The position numbers and the translations under genes are program-made. Shown here one piece after another: positions 1 through 12,721 of a DNA stretch of 64,000 nt. The first letter of the stretch is position 1, and every line of letters starts with the position of its first letter. This DNA comes from Antedon bifida (taxonomy: Eukaryota > Echinodermata > Crinoidea > Comatulida > Antedonidae), in the NCBI GenBank assembly GCA_963402885.1, contig OY727099.1:1428501-1492500 (forward strand), given 5' to 3'. Below the pieces are notes generated by a model that did not search any database, was not told where the DNA came from, and worked only from the letters and a program-made list of their open reading frames with translations.

Positions 1-409
1 TATTTATGTACGATATTAAAAACATGTTTAGAAATTACGATATTAAAGGCATTTTTATATTATATGGTATTATTAAAGACATGTTTAGATTATATGGTAA
101 TTAAAACATGTTTATATTATATGGTAATTAAATTCATCTTAATGGTTTAAACACAGCTAGATTGTGTAGGCTGTATTTCAATGCCGATCGATCAACAAGC
201 TGCAGAAACCATTCATGCATGTAAAATATGATCATTAGATTAAATGTTCCAATCTATAACATGATAATTGCTATCTATATTAACTGGCTAATTTATTTAT
301 CTAAAGAAGACTTGTGCAATGATATTGATGAATTAATCATGAAGGAAATAAATGTAAGATTTGTCCATGAATTAAACTTACTGCTATTAGATACCACAAT
401 TATGTCGGT

Positions 410-598
410 TTAAAGATGTATTGTCCTCCTAAAATGTCAATAGCTATCCACTTTGACCAAAAATTTATTTTGTCATTTAATTAAACATTTTTTCCCTGTT
501 TTTTTCTACGGAAGTGATAAAAACTATAATATACCTATTCGAAGTCTGATATAATTAATCTTCATTTTTCATGTTTTTGAGAAACAATACATCTTTAA
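410..598. mobile_element. MITE, TTAAAGATG family, copy 1
   Basis: It begins TTAAAGATGTATTGTCC and ends with the inverse, CAATACATCTTTAA. The ends are inverted repeats and there is no ORF. Related copies in this window are listed separately. Confidence 0.7.
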
Positions 599-1404
599 TG
601 GTGGAATTTTCTGTTACATTCTTCTGCTCAATCGTTAAGTTTCTACAGTAAAACATTGTTTTTCCCCTCCTGTTTGTCAATGTGTAAGAATATCTCAAAA
701 GGTCTGTCATGGACTACTGTACAAAGGCAATAAAATAAGTTTGGTCAGCATCCAGATTTGTTATGGAAATTATAGAAAATGTCTAATTAATAGGTTTCTT
801 CTGCTTGAGGTTTTATATATTCTAGGCTAGGGAACTAGTATCAAATCTGACCCCTAATTGTATTAATTAGTAATGCATGCTTTGTAATAGGATTTAAAGT
901 GAATAAAAGGCTGCTACAAATTGGTGAAAGAGACTAATCCTAACAACTTTGTTTCAGACATTGTACAGTATTTCTGTCATGTCAGAAATAGTAGGGATAA
1001 TAGTAAGGATCCGATAAATTTGGATTTACTGTATTTTTAAAATTTGGAAAATATTTGTATGTTTGTACACTTTTATTACACCATGTAGCTGTTACCTATT
1101 TTATGAGATCTCCTTGTATTGCTTGCCTTCTAAGTGGCTTTTCAACTTATTCTTGTCCATTGATATAGAGTTATTATTGTACTGCTGTCATTGTTTTCTA
1201 GATTGATATTCTCTATTGTCATTATGTTTTATCTGATGATAATGACATGACAATGATATTTTGTTTTTGAAACAGAACATGTCGGTTAGATTTGTTTCTA
1301 GAATTTGGATAATTCTTTATCACAGAGAAGTGCTGTTATACACAAGCTCTACATAAACAAAGTCGTATTGCAAGTCTTTGGGAGTGGAGTTATTGAAAAC
1401 ATTC

Positions 1405-1499
1405 TGACACTGACAGGGCTTGAACCATGGAGTAACTCAGGACCCTTTGATTGGTAGCCAAGCATCATTCATAACCACCAAGCCACAACTTCACTCCAG
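1405..1499 (-). repeat. tRNA-like SINE fragment
   Basis: Read on the minus strand there is an A-box-like TGGCTTGGTGG followed about 50 bases later by a B-box-like GGTTCAAGCCC. This is the spacing of a tRNA-type Pol III promoter. It lacks a clean cloverleaf, so I call it a SINE remnant and not a tRNA gene. Confidence 0.45.
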
Positions 1500-1548
1500 T
1501 AATCCACCACTTCTGGAAATGAAAAGTCTGAAATAAAAGTTCACTTAC

Positions 1549-4500
1549 TATTTTTCTGTAAATATTTTAGTGTGTCGTCAAAGCCTTGTTGGCACATCTT
1601 TCGAAGGATCTCTGGATCAGGAGGAAAGAGCGCCCTTGATAAGCGATATAAATTACTTGGTGTGATCTGAATGTAAGTGTTGGATAGAGACACCTGGAGG
1701 TAGCTACTAAAATCATCAGAGGGCGGACATATATCACTTTCACCAGAGAATGGTGAAACAGTGATGGTTCCTTCGCCAAGGGACGGCAAGTTGTCACTTA
1801 TGCCACCATCTACATATTTCTAATATAAAATAATAAAATTTGTTAAGCACACATATTAATTGTTTGAAGGTTTGCATGGCGAAATCAAATATTTATATTT
1901 AAAGTTTGTGGTACACCATGTATATTTAGTTAGGAAAAGAACTGTTGAGTTTCTGGACATTTCGCACATATCCACCAAAGTTCTCAAGGCGCAATTTAAG
2001 GTAAAAAATGGAAGTTCAATACAGTAATTTTTCATTCCGATCTCAAATTATTATTTTTTAAATATCTTGGTGAGTACAGTCCTGATTGTTTTAATATGTA
2101 TTATGACATTGGCAACACTGTCAAGGTTATCGAACAATAGAAAAACTTGGCAATGAATAAAAAAAAAACACAAATAAAAAAAAAACAAACAATGGTACAT
2201 TACAGGTCACTTTCAACATCTCCACTGTTGAATGATTATATTTATCAAAAAACAATCATTGAATAATACTTGAAACTACAATAGGCCATTGTTAATTTTC
2301 GCTTCATTATACATGATATTATCATTTTGCAAAAGGTACTTACCACGCCTTTATATGATGGTGGGATGATTCCTGAGTAAAACGGAATAAACGCACTACA
2401 TAGTAATACCTAGAAAAATAGTAGTAAAGAAAATTTAGATTTAAAAAGGTTTTAAATACTATTTATTTTTAACTGTATTTATAGTTCAATACAAAATTAT
2501 CGACAGTTAGGTTTTCTTTTTGGACAATGGGTTGCTCTATAGGAAATCAGTTATCTTTATAACTATTGTATTATTTAATTGTTTAGTTTATAAATACAAC
2601 ATTATGGACAGTTAGGTTTTTTTTTTTTTTTTTATACAATGGGTTGCTTTATCAGTAGGAAATCAGTTATCATTATGAATGAGTATCGAATGTTTTTCGC
2701 CGGTCGAAGAGCAGAACTACTGTACCTCCCAATGATTTATAGTTTTTAGATACAGTAATTAATAGTTTTTGGGGACATAATACAGTTGGCATTGTTTAAG
2801 TCCATCTTATGGAAAAGTAGGGGGATAGCCGGTGTAAAGGGTCTTTCACACCTGTTCCGGCACAGTTCTGGACCGGCGCTCCATGTGACTATGCGCCAGT
2901 CGATATGCGCATAGCCGCATGAAAACAACGCATCCAATTTGATTTGGTGGTGCCAGACAGGAACCGTGCCGGAACAGGTGTGAAAGACCCTTATGGTCAT
3001 CTATGGTCACTTCAGCCCTGTCGTTGTGGACAGATGAATGAGTGCCAGTTTCGAAAAGCAGTAATTTATATAGCACCAACCTGTATCAGGTCATCATTGC
3101 TTTCAAACTCTGATATGATTACATTTTTCCGATTGGATAATCTAGTCAGTGAGATGTATATCCTGCCAGAGACCTTCTCGTAAGCATCGTCTGGCAGCAC
3201 CCGCAGTAGACCATCTTTAAGAATTTTCTGTACATCAAAGCTAGGATGCAATGGACCTAGTGTTCTGGAACGAGCCTGCCTTGCCATGTTTAAAACATCT
3301 TGTGTTATAGAACCTAAAACAGGAAAAATGTCCCCTAATTAGATTTACAGTAAGGTAAAGTTGGCAGCATTCCTATTGCCTATCTGTAGGTCAATTTGAG
3401 TTCACATACGAGGACAGCGCCTGCATAATAACACTTACAGACACGTCAGTTGTCCGCACTGTGAACTTTATTATTATACAGTCAAGAATCATTGTACTCA
3501 TACTGTTCTGTACGATCCTGGTGGTATACTACAGTAGACAAGATGCGCCCAGAACATCATAGTTTTTAAATTTCGAAACAATATAAATTCTTTCCAAATA
3601 CAGTACTATAAATTAGCGCTGACGAAGGTATAGTGTTAACTATACTTTCTGGCTTTTTTAATTTATCGTTTTGATTTAGCTTTTTGCTTATTTTATTTCT
3701 CAATTGAGATCCAGCCACAGCATTGTCATTTTTTTTCTTCATTATTTGCCTTTAAATAGTATTAATATATAGTTTTTAATTTTGTGAGGTCATGAACTGG
3801 CAATATCACCTCATTATATTTTAGAAATTTAAATAGGCAATACCTTTCTAAAAATAATTGTGTTATCTACAGTAACATCACACCATGAACAATTATACAA
3901 TGTCGATGATATCTTATTTGTTCTATTGTGTGATAACTTTTTAAAATTATCTTGTGTACATAGAAGAAATCAAAAGCAAACACTTTTAGTATGTAGGCCT
4001 AAATTTAGTTTATTGCAAGGTCATGTCAGACAATATTCCTATCTGTATGATATGCTTTATGATCTATTATTTTGGTCAAAGGTCAAAGATACTGCACTTA
4101 TTGAGTATAATTAATGGTATTCTAATGACTGTACAAAAAAGTTCAATGAAACCACATGAACCTTTATTAGATGACGTATGAAGAGACCAAATACAAAAAA
4201 AAAAAGAGTCTACTGCCTAAAATACAATTTTGGAGCCTCTTGTCTTTACATTTATAATACTAAAAATAAAGTAAATTGGTTGAAATGTTAATATTACATT
4301 ACATTAAAATAATAATATATTATAAAAATGTATATATAAATAAAAACAGCTTCTGTTATGTATAATTATTGACGATGTACATATTCATTTTATTACAGTA
4401 TAATTGTAAGAATTATTATTATAAAAAAAGCATAAGAAAAAAAACAAAAAGAGCAATTTCGGTTGCAAAGAACCATTTAAAATTATGTTTGTTCTTTCTA

Positions 4501-5582
4501 AAATTACTGAAATGGAAATAAAGGTGAGTGTATCTCACAAAAGACAAAAAAAGTAAATAAATAAATAAAAATAAATAGTGATGACCAGGTGTGATGGGTT
4601 ACACATTTGCGCTTGGTTTTTTGGCCAGGCTCACTACATTTGAAGAAGTTCCTGTTCCCTTGAGCCAAAAATAGCCTTGTGAATAGGGTAGGAATTAATC
4701 AAATCTTTTAACCTCAACCCAAAAAGGATACCTTTTTATTCAGCCATTTATATACAAATAGTACAGTAGGTCTAGGCAGGATACGGTATACTATATTATT
4801 AATTTCCACATGAGTCATGAATCAGAGACGGTCACTTGACAGTACACCAGTTAAATATAAACTAGATTGATCTGTTTTTTTATGTAATCTGTTGCTGGAT
4901 TTACAGGAGAGGGAGGGAGATGGACATGCTACACAAATCGCTATAATTCACATTTTGTTATTACCGTATACGTGTTTGGTGAATTCAATTATTAATGCAA
5001 TATCGGAGTATACTCCCAGAACCTTTTTTTTTCTGGGACCATTATTATACTCATTATAATATAAATTAGGCCTATATATGGTAATTTTTTTAGATATTCA
5101 TACTAGCCTAAATAATAAGGGTTTGTCGGTCTTCACCGAATCAAACATTTTTACTTTATAACCTTATTAAATTAATTATTAGGTACAGAATAAAAAGAAA
5201 CTTGAAACTAATCTGTAAATAAACAGTATAATAGACCTAGTAAACCCTGCTGGGTGTGTTTTAATGTCAAAAAGACACACCCACAAAATGGCCAATGGAC
5301 AGCCAGATATCGAGGGCTTGTCTCCCAGACGACAAAGAAAATGTCCACGGAATATTCAAACTTTAAGAATACTGTTACTAACTAGATAAATAAAATAAAG
5401 TACAAATACACACCAAGTTCCATATCACATGCTAATATACAAGCGGCTAAGGCACCAGCTGAAGCCCCACATGATTTTTTAATCAAATGGGGAGCATACT
5501 GACGAAAAGCACTGGCCACACCGATGTGATACACGCCAAGAAAACCACAGCCAGCAAACGACACTTCCATCGATGAATTCAC
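1549..5582 (-). CDS. PNPLA2-like: Patatin-like phospholipase, ATGL/PNPLA2-like (3' part not visible)
   Basis: Four minus-strand exons join in phase: 5414-5582, 3081-3313, 2344-2409 and 1549-1819, giving about 246 residues before the next donor (GTAAGT at 1548). The product is a patatin-domain lipase; family members hydrolyse triacylglycerol at lipid droplets. Visible are the oxyanion loop GCGFLG (residues 11-16), the nucleophile elbow GASAG with Ser41, and the catalytic Asp160 in [11 protein letters not shown]. Ser-Asp spacing is 119 residues, as in human ATGL (Ser47/Asp166). Segments such as LGPLHPSF and [13 protein letters not shown] are strongly ATGL-like. Met1 is the first ATG in frame; Met5 is an alternative. 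The hydrophobic C-terminal region of PNPLA2 is missing and must lie to the left of the window or in diverged exons I could not see. Confidence 0.85.
2838..2993. mobile_element. Palindromic MITE in the patatin intron
   Basis: The left end AGGGTCTTTCACACCTGTTC recurs as its reverse complement at the right end, with GTGCCGG just inside. The ~26-bp inverted ends enclose about 100 bp of GC-richer DNA. It lies between patatin exons 2 and 3. Confidence 0.75.
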
Positions 5583-7152
5583 TTAAACTATGCTGTTTAT
5601 TTTAGTACGAAAACTCAAAATTCCTTTATTATAATATTATTGATTATTTATGTATAAAGATCGCTGAATAATTTGACATTCATATGTGCTAAAAAGCAAT
5701 ATAATATCAACCCGTCACACTTCCATCTGTTTATATTCGTACGTCGTGTTTACATTTGGACAGGAAGCATAGTAAATTCGTTATCAAACAAAAATCATGT
5801 GATTTCCGGGGGACGACACTCCTACAATATTGTTGACTATATTTTGCTACATTTTATCATCCTATTCAAACTTAGAAAGGCACGTATTCTAATATCTCTA
5901 AATATTAATATATAATACTTACATTGTTAACACCATCATTATCATAAAAGTTAGTTTGATCATAACTTTTTTCACAAGTCTTTGAGACCCTGTACACCCG
6001 GGATTATATAACGGTCTCCTACGTGGGACATAGAGGGCGACAAATTCACTCATTGATAACTTTACTCTTTGTTTAAAAAAAAGCCCTGAAAAAATATTTC
6101 TTAAACAATTTTTTTTCAATAAGTCATTTTAATGTCACCTAATAGTTATTCATTATTTGACCAAAAATTGGATTAAAGAAACTGCATTTACCTAAAAAAC
6201 TGTAATTTAAAACAAAACATAGTCAAATTGGCCGCCAGCCAATGGTTTTTTGGTAAATTTAACCATTGTATTTTGTCATTTTATAAGTGAATACATAATT
6301 TGTTTCCGTTTTTTTTTATGAAAGTGATTAACTTTATTAAAACTACATAATAATCTATTCAAAGTTTTATTTTATTATTCTTTATTTTTCATGTTTTTGG
6401 GGGACAACTTTGTTTCCCAATATAGAAAATTAATAAAATGTTTTAAAAGCGAGACAGTCGTCCATAGATAAATACTATAAATAAATTAAATTTGATAAAA
6501 TAATTTAAGTTATTTGATACATTTTGTACAACATTTCTCTGCATCGAAGAAAAACAGCAGCCTTCTTAGTATTCCAGGTTCCTAATGATTGATTTATTGT
6601 ATTATTGATTGTAAATATATTTTATTATAGTTATGTTATCCTGTTTTGTTGTTGGGCCGCGCACCCACCCGCAGTGCCACCCATTCAGCAATATTATGAA
6701 AAACACTCGGTGTGTGCGCGCCTCCTCGATTTCAAATAGCACTACATGATGCTAATACAATTACCTTACGATATAGATATGGATTAACAATCAAACACTT
6801 TTTTAATAGGCCATTTTTATTTGTTTGCAATTCGGGGGACAATAAGCAAATAATACAAAAATACATTTTAAATGGTACGACTTACTCCACTGGTAAAATA
6901 ATATAATAATAAAAAATATTAAATTATTGATATGCCTTATTTAAATAATTACAATATTAATTTAAATCATGTGTATACCGTAATAATAAGGCTTAATGAA
7001 TATATGTTAGTTATAAAAGAAGTAATTAGAAAGGCATATTATCCATTTATTTTGATCTCGCGCGCGCTGATGCATGCTAATCACTTTTTTTAAACACAAT
7101 TAAATTTACAATAGCGACCTCTCTAGGCTGGACAAGACAGACTAGAGACTGG
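5583..7152. other. Intergenic DNA, patatin promoter side to element edge
   Basis: No coding exon seen. It contains the upstream region of the patatin gene, a MITE remnant (about 6080-6412), and near 7055-7150 a CpG-bearing stretch with TCGCGCGCGCTGATGCATGC. That stretch abuts the foldback element and may be the original RUVBL2 promoter (inference). Confidence 0.45.
6080..6412. mobile_element. MITE remnant, TTAAAGATG family, copy 2
   Basis: The interior matches copies near 50.5 and 56 kb, including the block GCCAATGG(T/A)TTTTTGGT and the end TTTTTGGGGGACAA. The left terminal repeat is degraded. Confidence 0.55.
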
Positions 7153-7263
7153 GAGGTATATTCAGAGCGTCATTTCGGCGATCGAGCATTCTCTACTTCT
7201 ACGGAGCGCCATATATGCCTTTATTTACTTCCGAAATAGAAATAGTACTACGGTAACTCTGGT

Positions 7264-7997
7264 TCAGTGGACCAAATTTAGCACCAGTGGAGCACATACA
7301 GTGATGATATAAAATAGAAATAAGTCACTAATTTTAATATCTTTTCGTATGTTAATACACTGTGCTCAAGTAGATCCTATTTGGAGCCACTGGAGTACAG
7401 TGATATAAATAGAAACAAGTCATTGAATGTTAATATCTTTTCGTATGCTAAAACACTGTGCTCAAGTGGACACAATTTAGAGCCAGTGGAGCACAGTGAT
7501 ATAAAATAGAAATAAGTCACTAATTTTCATATCGTTTCGTATGTTATTACATTGTGCTCATGTGGACCCAATTTGGAGCCAGGGAAGCACAGTGATATAA
7601 AATAGAAATAAGTCACGGAATTTTAATATCTTTTCGTATTTTAATACACTGTGCTCAAGTGGACCCAATTTGGTACCAGCGAAGCACATTGATATAACAT
7701 AGAAATAAGTCACTGAATGTTAATATCTTTTCGTATTAATACACTGTGCTCAAGTGGACCCAATTTGGCGTCAGTGGAGCACAGTGATATATCTTTTCGT
7801 ATTTTAATGTACAATGTACTCAAGTGTACCCAATTTGGCACCAGGCGAGCACAGTGGTATAAAGTAGAAATAATTCACGGAATTTTAATATCTTTTCGTA
7901 TGTTAATACACTGTGCTCAAGTGGACCCAACTTGGAGCCAGTGGAGCACAGTGATATAAAATAAAAATAAGTCACTGAATTTTAATATCTTTTCGTA
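7264..7997 (+). repeat. Left tandem block of the inverted repeat (~96-bp unit)
   Basis: TGTGCTCAAGTGGACCCAAT recurs near 7361, 7457, 7553, 7650, 7745 and 7913, with one shorter unit near 7815. Each unit also holds CAGTGGAGCACAGTGATAT and ATCTTTTCGTATG. Inside a unit, GTGCTC and GAGCAC form a small palindrome. Confidence 0.85.
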
Positions 7998-8100
7998 TTA
8001 AGCATATTTGAATACCTACCGGTATGGTACCGTACATGTTCGACAATACAGTGTCACATATCTCTATTTAAAAAAAAACAATATTAAAAAAAAAAAAACA

Positions 8101-8165
8101 TCCGTCGAGGTTTGAACACCAGCCGATAGCACTCAAAACTGAGCATTATCCGTTACGCCACCAAG
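8101..8165 (-). repeat. Diverged tRNA-like module at array start
   Basis: This is a diverged copy of the minus-strand tRNA-like module found in each 1,848-bp unit. It is followed by the same ACATGACTGAA and TATTTATACGTGTATTACG sequence. It shows that a partial older unit precedes the first full one. Confidence 0.5.
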
Positions 8166-8851
8166 TACATGACTGAAAAGTTGATAATAGTCTATTTATA
8201 CGTGTATTACGTAATTGATCATTACGTCATAAATATCCTATTTTCGGCCGGGAACCTATACAGCTCGATTTTTCAAAATTATCTTTGCTCAGCCCCAAGA
8301 ATGGTGGGGTACTGAAGATTCCTATACATGTTTGAAAAAATAATAGATGTCATTTCCGGAGACCTTGCAGCTTTATTTTAAACAGTTTGGTATGCCGTGC
8401 GTTGTTATGCAAATGAGTTTGTGCAGGTGTACTATGAGGAAGATGGTCAACACGCCACACTGTTAAATTTTGATGTTGTTAATCTTTACATTAGAAGATT
8501 GTTCAAATCATGTAAATAAAACATTTTCCGGCCGGGAACCTATCAGCTCCCCTCTTTTAGTTTACAAAAGTAATCTCGAAAAGAACTTCATGTGGAAAAG
8601 AAGCCCACCCAAGAGTACTAAAAAATGAAGGAGCACATGGGCTTCTTTTCGAGGTTTTATGGTAGTCTATTTAATGGAAAATAATGCCATGCAACTTTGT
8701 TTCTGATTTTAAAAAAGGTCCACTTGTTTTAGGCCTGACATTTACAACCCTCAAAATATCTCTCTTTTAAAATAAAGAAAAACAATATTCATTATTTTAT
8801 TTATTTATTTATTTTTTATTTATTTTTTTTTTATTTAAAAAAAAATATATA

Positions 8852-8925
8852 TCCGTAGGGGTTCGAACTCAATCTACTAGAGCTGAGAGCACCCAAACCT
8901 GAGTATTACCCGTTAGGCCACAAAG
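8852..8925 (-). repeat. Minus-strand tRNA-like module, unit 1
   Basis: Read on the minus strand, TGGCCTAACGGGTA fits an A box and GTTCGAACCCC a B box. A T/A-rich tail follows immediately, as in a tRNA-derived SINE. Anticodon-arm pairing is poor. Confidence 0.55.
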
Positions 8926-9025
8926 TAGTACATGACTGAACAGCTGATAATAGTCTATTTATACGTGTATTACGTAATTCATCAGTACGTCATAACTATC
9001 ATATTAACTTTGTTAAAACCAAAAT

Positions 9026-9097
9026 GATCAGTTAGCTCAGTCGCCTGAGCGTCGTGTTGACAACACGTATGTCGTGGGTTCGATTCCCACGCTGGTC
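9026..9097 (+). tRNA. tRNA-Val(GAC)-like head of a SINE, copy 1 (probable pseudogene)
   Basis: Seventy-two bases fold as a near-complete cloverleaf: 7-bp acceptor (GATCAGT with GCTGGTC, two G-T pairs), D stem GCTC/GAGC, anticodon stem TCGTG/CACGT with one T-T mismatch, loop TTGACAA (anticodon GAC), and T stem GTGGG/CCCAC with TTCGATT loop. A SINE body follows, ending in a T-run near 9290. Repetition at an exact 1,848-bp period argues for a SINE head and not a working tRNA gene. Confidence 0.55.
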
Positions 9098-9290
9098 GGT
9101 GGAATAGAGTTAAAGGCATGCGGCCACTGTGTTTGGGGTTCACAGAATTATACGTCCCCCTTTCCACCACACATCATGAGGCGACAACATCAATGCATCT
9201 GGTGATGTGCTGGAAACGACCCCAAAAGGCTGTGGCAGGGCCTTAGTGCTGAGGCAGGGAGAGCACATTTAACATCTTTTTTTTTATTTA
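9098..9290 (+). repeat. SINE body after tRNA-like head, unit 1
   Basis: Non-coding sequence runs from GGTGGAATAGAG through GGCAGGGAGAGCACATTTAA to a long T-run, a plausible Pol III stop. The antisense reading gives the familiar false peptide WESNPR. Confidence 0.55.
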
Positions 9291-10699
9291 ATTTTTTTTT
9301 TCAACCCGTATTTGATCTCGTAAATGTTATGTTTGCCGCCCTCAATTTTAAAAGAAATTGAATTTATATTTTCATCGCAGGTGTACGAAACGGTTTGGTA
9401 TGCCGTGCGTTGTTATGCAATGGTTATGCAGGTGTAGTGGGAAAGATGGTATTGTTTAGTCATTCGCGGTCAACACGCCACACTGTTAAATTTTGATTTT
9501 GTTAATCAATGTTGCTACATTGGTAGCGAAAATGTCCGATTCATACAAGATATTCTATTGTAAAATGTTATGAATAAACTTTGATAGTAGTTGCTGTGTA
9601 TGGCCGCACCGTCCCCAGAATAAACATGTTTTAAACAGATAGTTTGTCTTCGATGGTTTTTGTATGGGGATAATGGAGAGTACAATAAGATCAAATATAG
9701 AACATTTGCAAAGATGCCGATTTTTAGACTAATTTCGAAGCTTAGACTAATTCCGCCGCCGGGCTAGGCCTTAGGCATATACGAAGTCGAGTTTTAAAGT
9801 AGAAAACCCCACCTAAAATGTTGAAGTCACATCTGGATTGTTGAAATTTTAACATTATCATAATTATCATAGGTGATTATGTATAGTTATAAGTATAAGT
9901 GCAAATCTTGACTCTATTTTCATTATTAGCTCTGCCCCAACCATGGTGGGCTAGCTGGAGACTTAATATTTAATTTCATATTTCAATGAATTATAGGTGC
10001 ACTTTCCGATGACAAGCTCTATTGTCGTCCCTGGTGAGTCTTATATAGTTTGTTTCATATAATTTAAAATCATGTAAAGTGCCATTTTTTTCGGCCGGGA
10101 ACCTATGCAGCTCGATTTTTCAAAATTATCTTTGCTCAGCCCCAAGAATGGTGGGGTACTGAAGATTCCTATACATGTTTGACAAAATAATAGATGTCAT
10201 TTCCGGAGACCTTGCAGCTTTATTTTAAACAGTTTGGTATGCCGTGCGTTGTTATGCAAATGAGTTTGTGCAGGTGTATTATGAGGAAGATGGTCAACAC
10301 GCCACACTGTTAAATTTTGATGTTGTTAATCTTTACATTAGAAGATTGTTCAAATCATGTAAATAAAACATTTTTCGGCCGGGAACCTATCAGCTCCCCT
10401 CTTTTAGTTTGCAAAAGTAATCTCGAAAAGAACTTCATGTGGAAAAGAAGCCCACCCAAGAGTACTAAAAAATGAAGGAGCACATGGGCTTCTTTTCGAG
10501 GTTTTATGGTAGTCTATTTAATGGAAAATAATGCCATGCAACTTTGTTTCTGATTTTAAAAAAGGTCCACTTGTTTTAGGCCTGACATTTACAACCCTCA
10601 AAATATCTCTCTTTTAAAATAAAGAAAAACAATATTCATTATTTTATTTATTTATTTATTTTTTATTTATTTTTTTTTTTATTTAAAAAAAAAAAAATA

Positions 10700-10773
10700 T
10701 CCGTAGAGGTTCGAACTCAATCTACTAGAGCTGAGAGCACCCAAACCTGAGTATTACCCGTTAGGCCACAAAG
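10700..10773 (-). repeat. Minus-strand tRNA-like module, unit 2
   Basis: Same A and B boxes as in unit 1, with one change in the T-arm (CCGTAGAGG for CCGTAGGGG on the plus strand). Confidence 0.55.
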
Positions 10774-10873
10774 TAGTACATGACTGAACAGCTGATAATA
10801 GTCTATTTATACGTGTATTACGTAATTCATCAGTACGTCATAACTATCATATTAACTTTGTTAAAACCAAAAT

Positions 10874-10945
10874 GATCAGTTAGCTCAGTCGCCTGAGCGT
10901 CGTGTTGACAACACGTATGTCGTGGGTTCGATTCCCACGCTGGTC
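10874..10945 (+). tRNA. tRNA-Val(GAC)-like head of a SINE, copy 2 (probable pseudogene)
   Basis: Sequence identical to the 9026-9097 copy, including all four stems and anticodon GAC. Followed by the same SINE body. Confidence 0.55.
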
Positions 10946-12547
10946 GGTGGAATAGAGTTAAAGGCATGCGGCCACTGTGTTTGGGGTTCACAGAATTATA
11001 CGTCCCCCTTTCCACCACACATCATGAGGCGACAACATCAATGCATCTGGTGATGTGCTGGAAACGACCCCAAAAGGCTGTGGCAGGGCCTTAGTGCTGA
11101 GGCAGGGAGAGCACATTTAACATCTTTTTTTTTATTTAATTTTTTTTTTCAACCCGTATTTGATCTCGTAAATGTTATGTTTGCCGCCCTCAATTTTAAA
11201 AGAAATTGAATTTATATTTTCATCGCAGGTGTACGAAACGGTTTGGTATGCCGTGCGTTGTTATGCAATGGTTATGCAGGTGTAGTGGGAAAGATGGTAT
11301 TGTTAGTCATTCGCGGTCAACACGCCACACTGTTAAATTTTGATTTTGTTAATCAATGTTGCTACATTGGTAGCGAAAATGTCCGATTCATACAAGATAT
11401 TCTATTGTAAAATGTTATGAATAAACTTTGATAGTAGTTGCTGTGTATGGCCGCACCGTCTCCAGAATAAACATGTTTTAAACAGATAGTTTGTCTTCGA
11501 TGGTTTTTGTATGGGGATAATGGAGAGTAAAATAAGATCAAATATAGAACATTTGCAAAGATGCCGATTTTTAGACCAATTTCGAAGCTTAGACTAATTC
11601 CGCCGCCGGGCTAGGCCTTAGGCATATACGAAGTCGAGTTTTAAAGTAGAAAACCCCACCTAAAATGTTGAAGTCACATCTGGATTGTTGAAATGTTAAC
11701 ATTATCATAATTATCATAGGTGATTATGTATAGTTATAAGTATAAGTGCAAATCTTGACTCTATTTTCATTATTAGCTCTGCCCCAACCATGGTGGGCTA
11801 GTACTGGAGACTTAATATTTAATTTCATATTTCAATGAATTATAGGTGCACTTTCCGATGACAAGCTCTATTGTCGTCCCTGGTGAGTCTTATATAGTTT
11901 GTTTCATATAATTTAAAATCATGTAAAGTGCCATTTTTTTCGGCCGGGAACCTATGCAGCTCGATTTTTCAAAATTATCTTTGCTCAGCCCCAAGAATGG
12001 TGGGGTACTGAAGATTCCTATACATGTTTGAAAAAATAATAGATGTCATTTCCGGAGACCTTGCAGCTTTATTTTAAACAGTTTGGTATGCCGTGCGTTG
12101 TTATGCAAATGAGTTTGTGCAGGTGTATTATGAGGAAGATGGTCAACACGCCACACTGTTAAATTTTGATGTTGTTAATCTTTACATTAGAAGATTGTTC
12201 AAATCATGTAAATAAAACTTTTTCCGGCCGGGAACCTATCAGCTCCCCTCTTTTAGTTTGCAAAAGTAATCTCGAAAAGAACTTCATGTGGAAAGAAGCC
12301 CACCCAAGAGTACTAAAAAATGAAGGAGCACATGGGCTTCTTTTCGAGGTTTTATGGTAGTCTATTTAATGGAAAATAATGCCATGCAACTTTGTTTCTG
12401 ATTTTATAAAAGGTCCACTTGTTTTAGGCCTGACATTTACAACCCTCAAAATATCTCTCTTTTAAAATAAAGAAAAACAATATTCATTATTTTATTTATT
12501 TATTTATTTATTTTTTATTTATTTTTTAATTTAAAAAAAAAAAAATA

Positions 12548-12621
12548 TCCGTAGAGGTTCGAACTCAATCTACTAGAGCTGAGAGCACCCAAACCTGAGC
12601 ATTACCCGTTAGGCCACAAAG
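12548..12621 (-). repeat. Minus-strand tRNA-like module, unit 3
   Basis: Same A/B-box arrangement as in units 1 and 2. Confidence 0.55.
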
Positions 12622-12721
12622 TAGTACATGACTGAACAGCTGATAATAGTCTATTTATACGTGTATTACGTAATTCATCAGTACGTCATAACTATCATAT
12701 TAACTTTGTTAAAACCAAAAT

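Larger units (their letters stand above)
1..1548. other. Left flank, no gene recognised
   Basis: AT-rich DNA downstream of the patatin gene. It holds one short inverted-repeat element (410-598) and one tRNA-like SINE fragment (1405-1499). The C-terminal exons of the patatin gene should lie on this side, but no convincing minus-strand exon was found here. Confidence 0.5.
8244..10090 (+). repeat. 1,848-bp tandem unit, copy 1
   Basis: It starts at TCGGCCGGGAACCTAT and runs to the next identical start at 10091. In order it contains an imperfect inner repeat of the start motif (8529), a hairpin around AAGAAGCCCACC / GGGCTTCTTTTCGAG (8595-8655), a T/A-rich tract, a minus-strand tRNA-like module and a plus-strand tRNA-like SINE. 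Confidence 0.9.
10091..11939 (+). repeat. 1,848-bp tandem unit, copy 2
   Basis: Nearly identical to copy 1, with scattered substitutions and poly-A/T length changes. The tRNA-like head is displaced by exactly 1,848 bases. Confidence 0.9.

Noticed and set aside
4560..5350. Possible extra patatin exon in the first intron
   Set aside because: No open frame with phase-1 start and phase-1 end between good splice sites; exons 1 and 2 join directly in phase and in homology.
7717..7959. 80-residue ORF in the satellite arm
   Set aside because: It arises from translating ~96-bp tandem units; the repeated peptide mirrors the DNA repeat and units are not multiples of three with conserved frame.
9026..9097. 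Functional tRNA-Val gene cluster
   Set aside because: The fold is good, but the copies lie inside a tandem transposon-derived unit with a SINE body and there is a mismatch in the anticodon stem. I list them as tRNA-like with moderate confidence only.
8982..9170. 62-residue ORF containing HRPAWESNPRHTCC (also at 10830 and 12678)
   Set aside because: It is the antisense reading of the tRNA-like T-arm (GGGTTCGATTCCCACGC). WESNPR-type peptides are a known artefact of tRNA-derived repeats.
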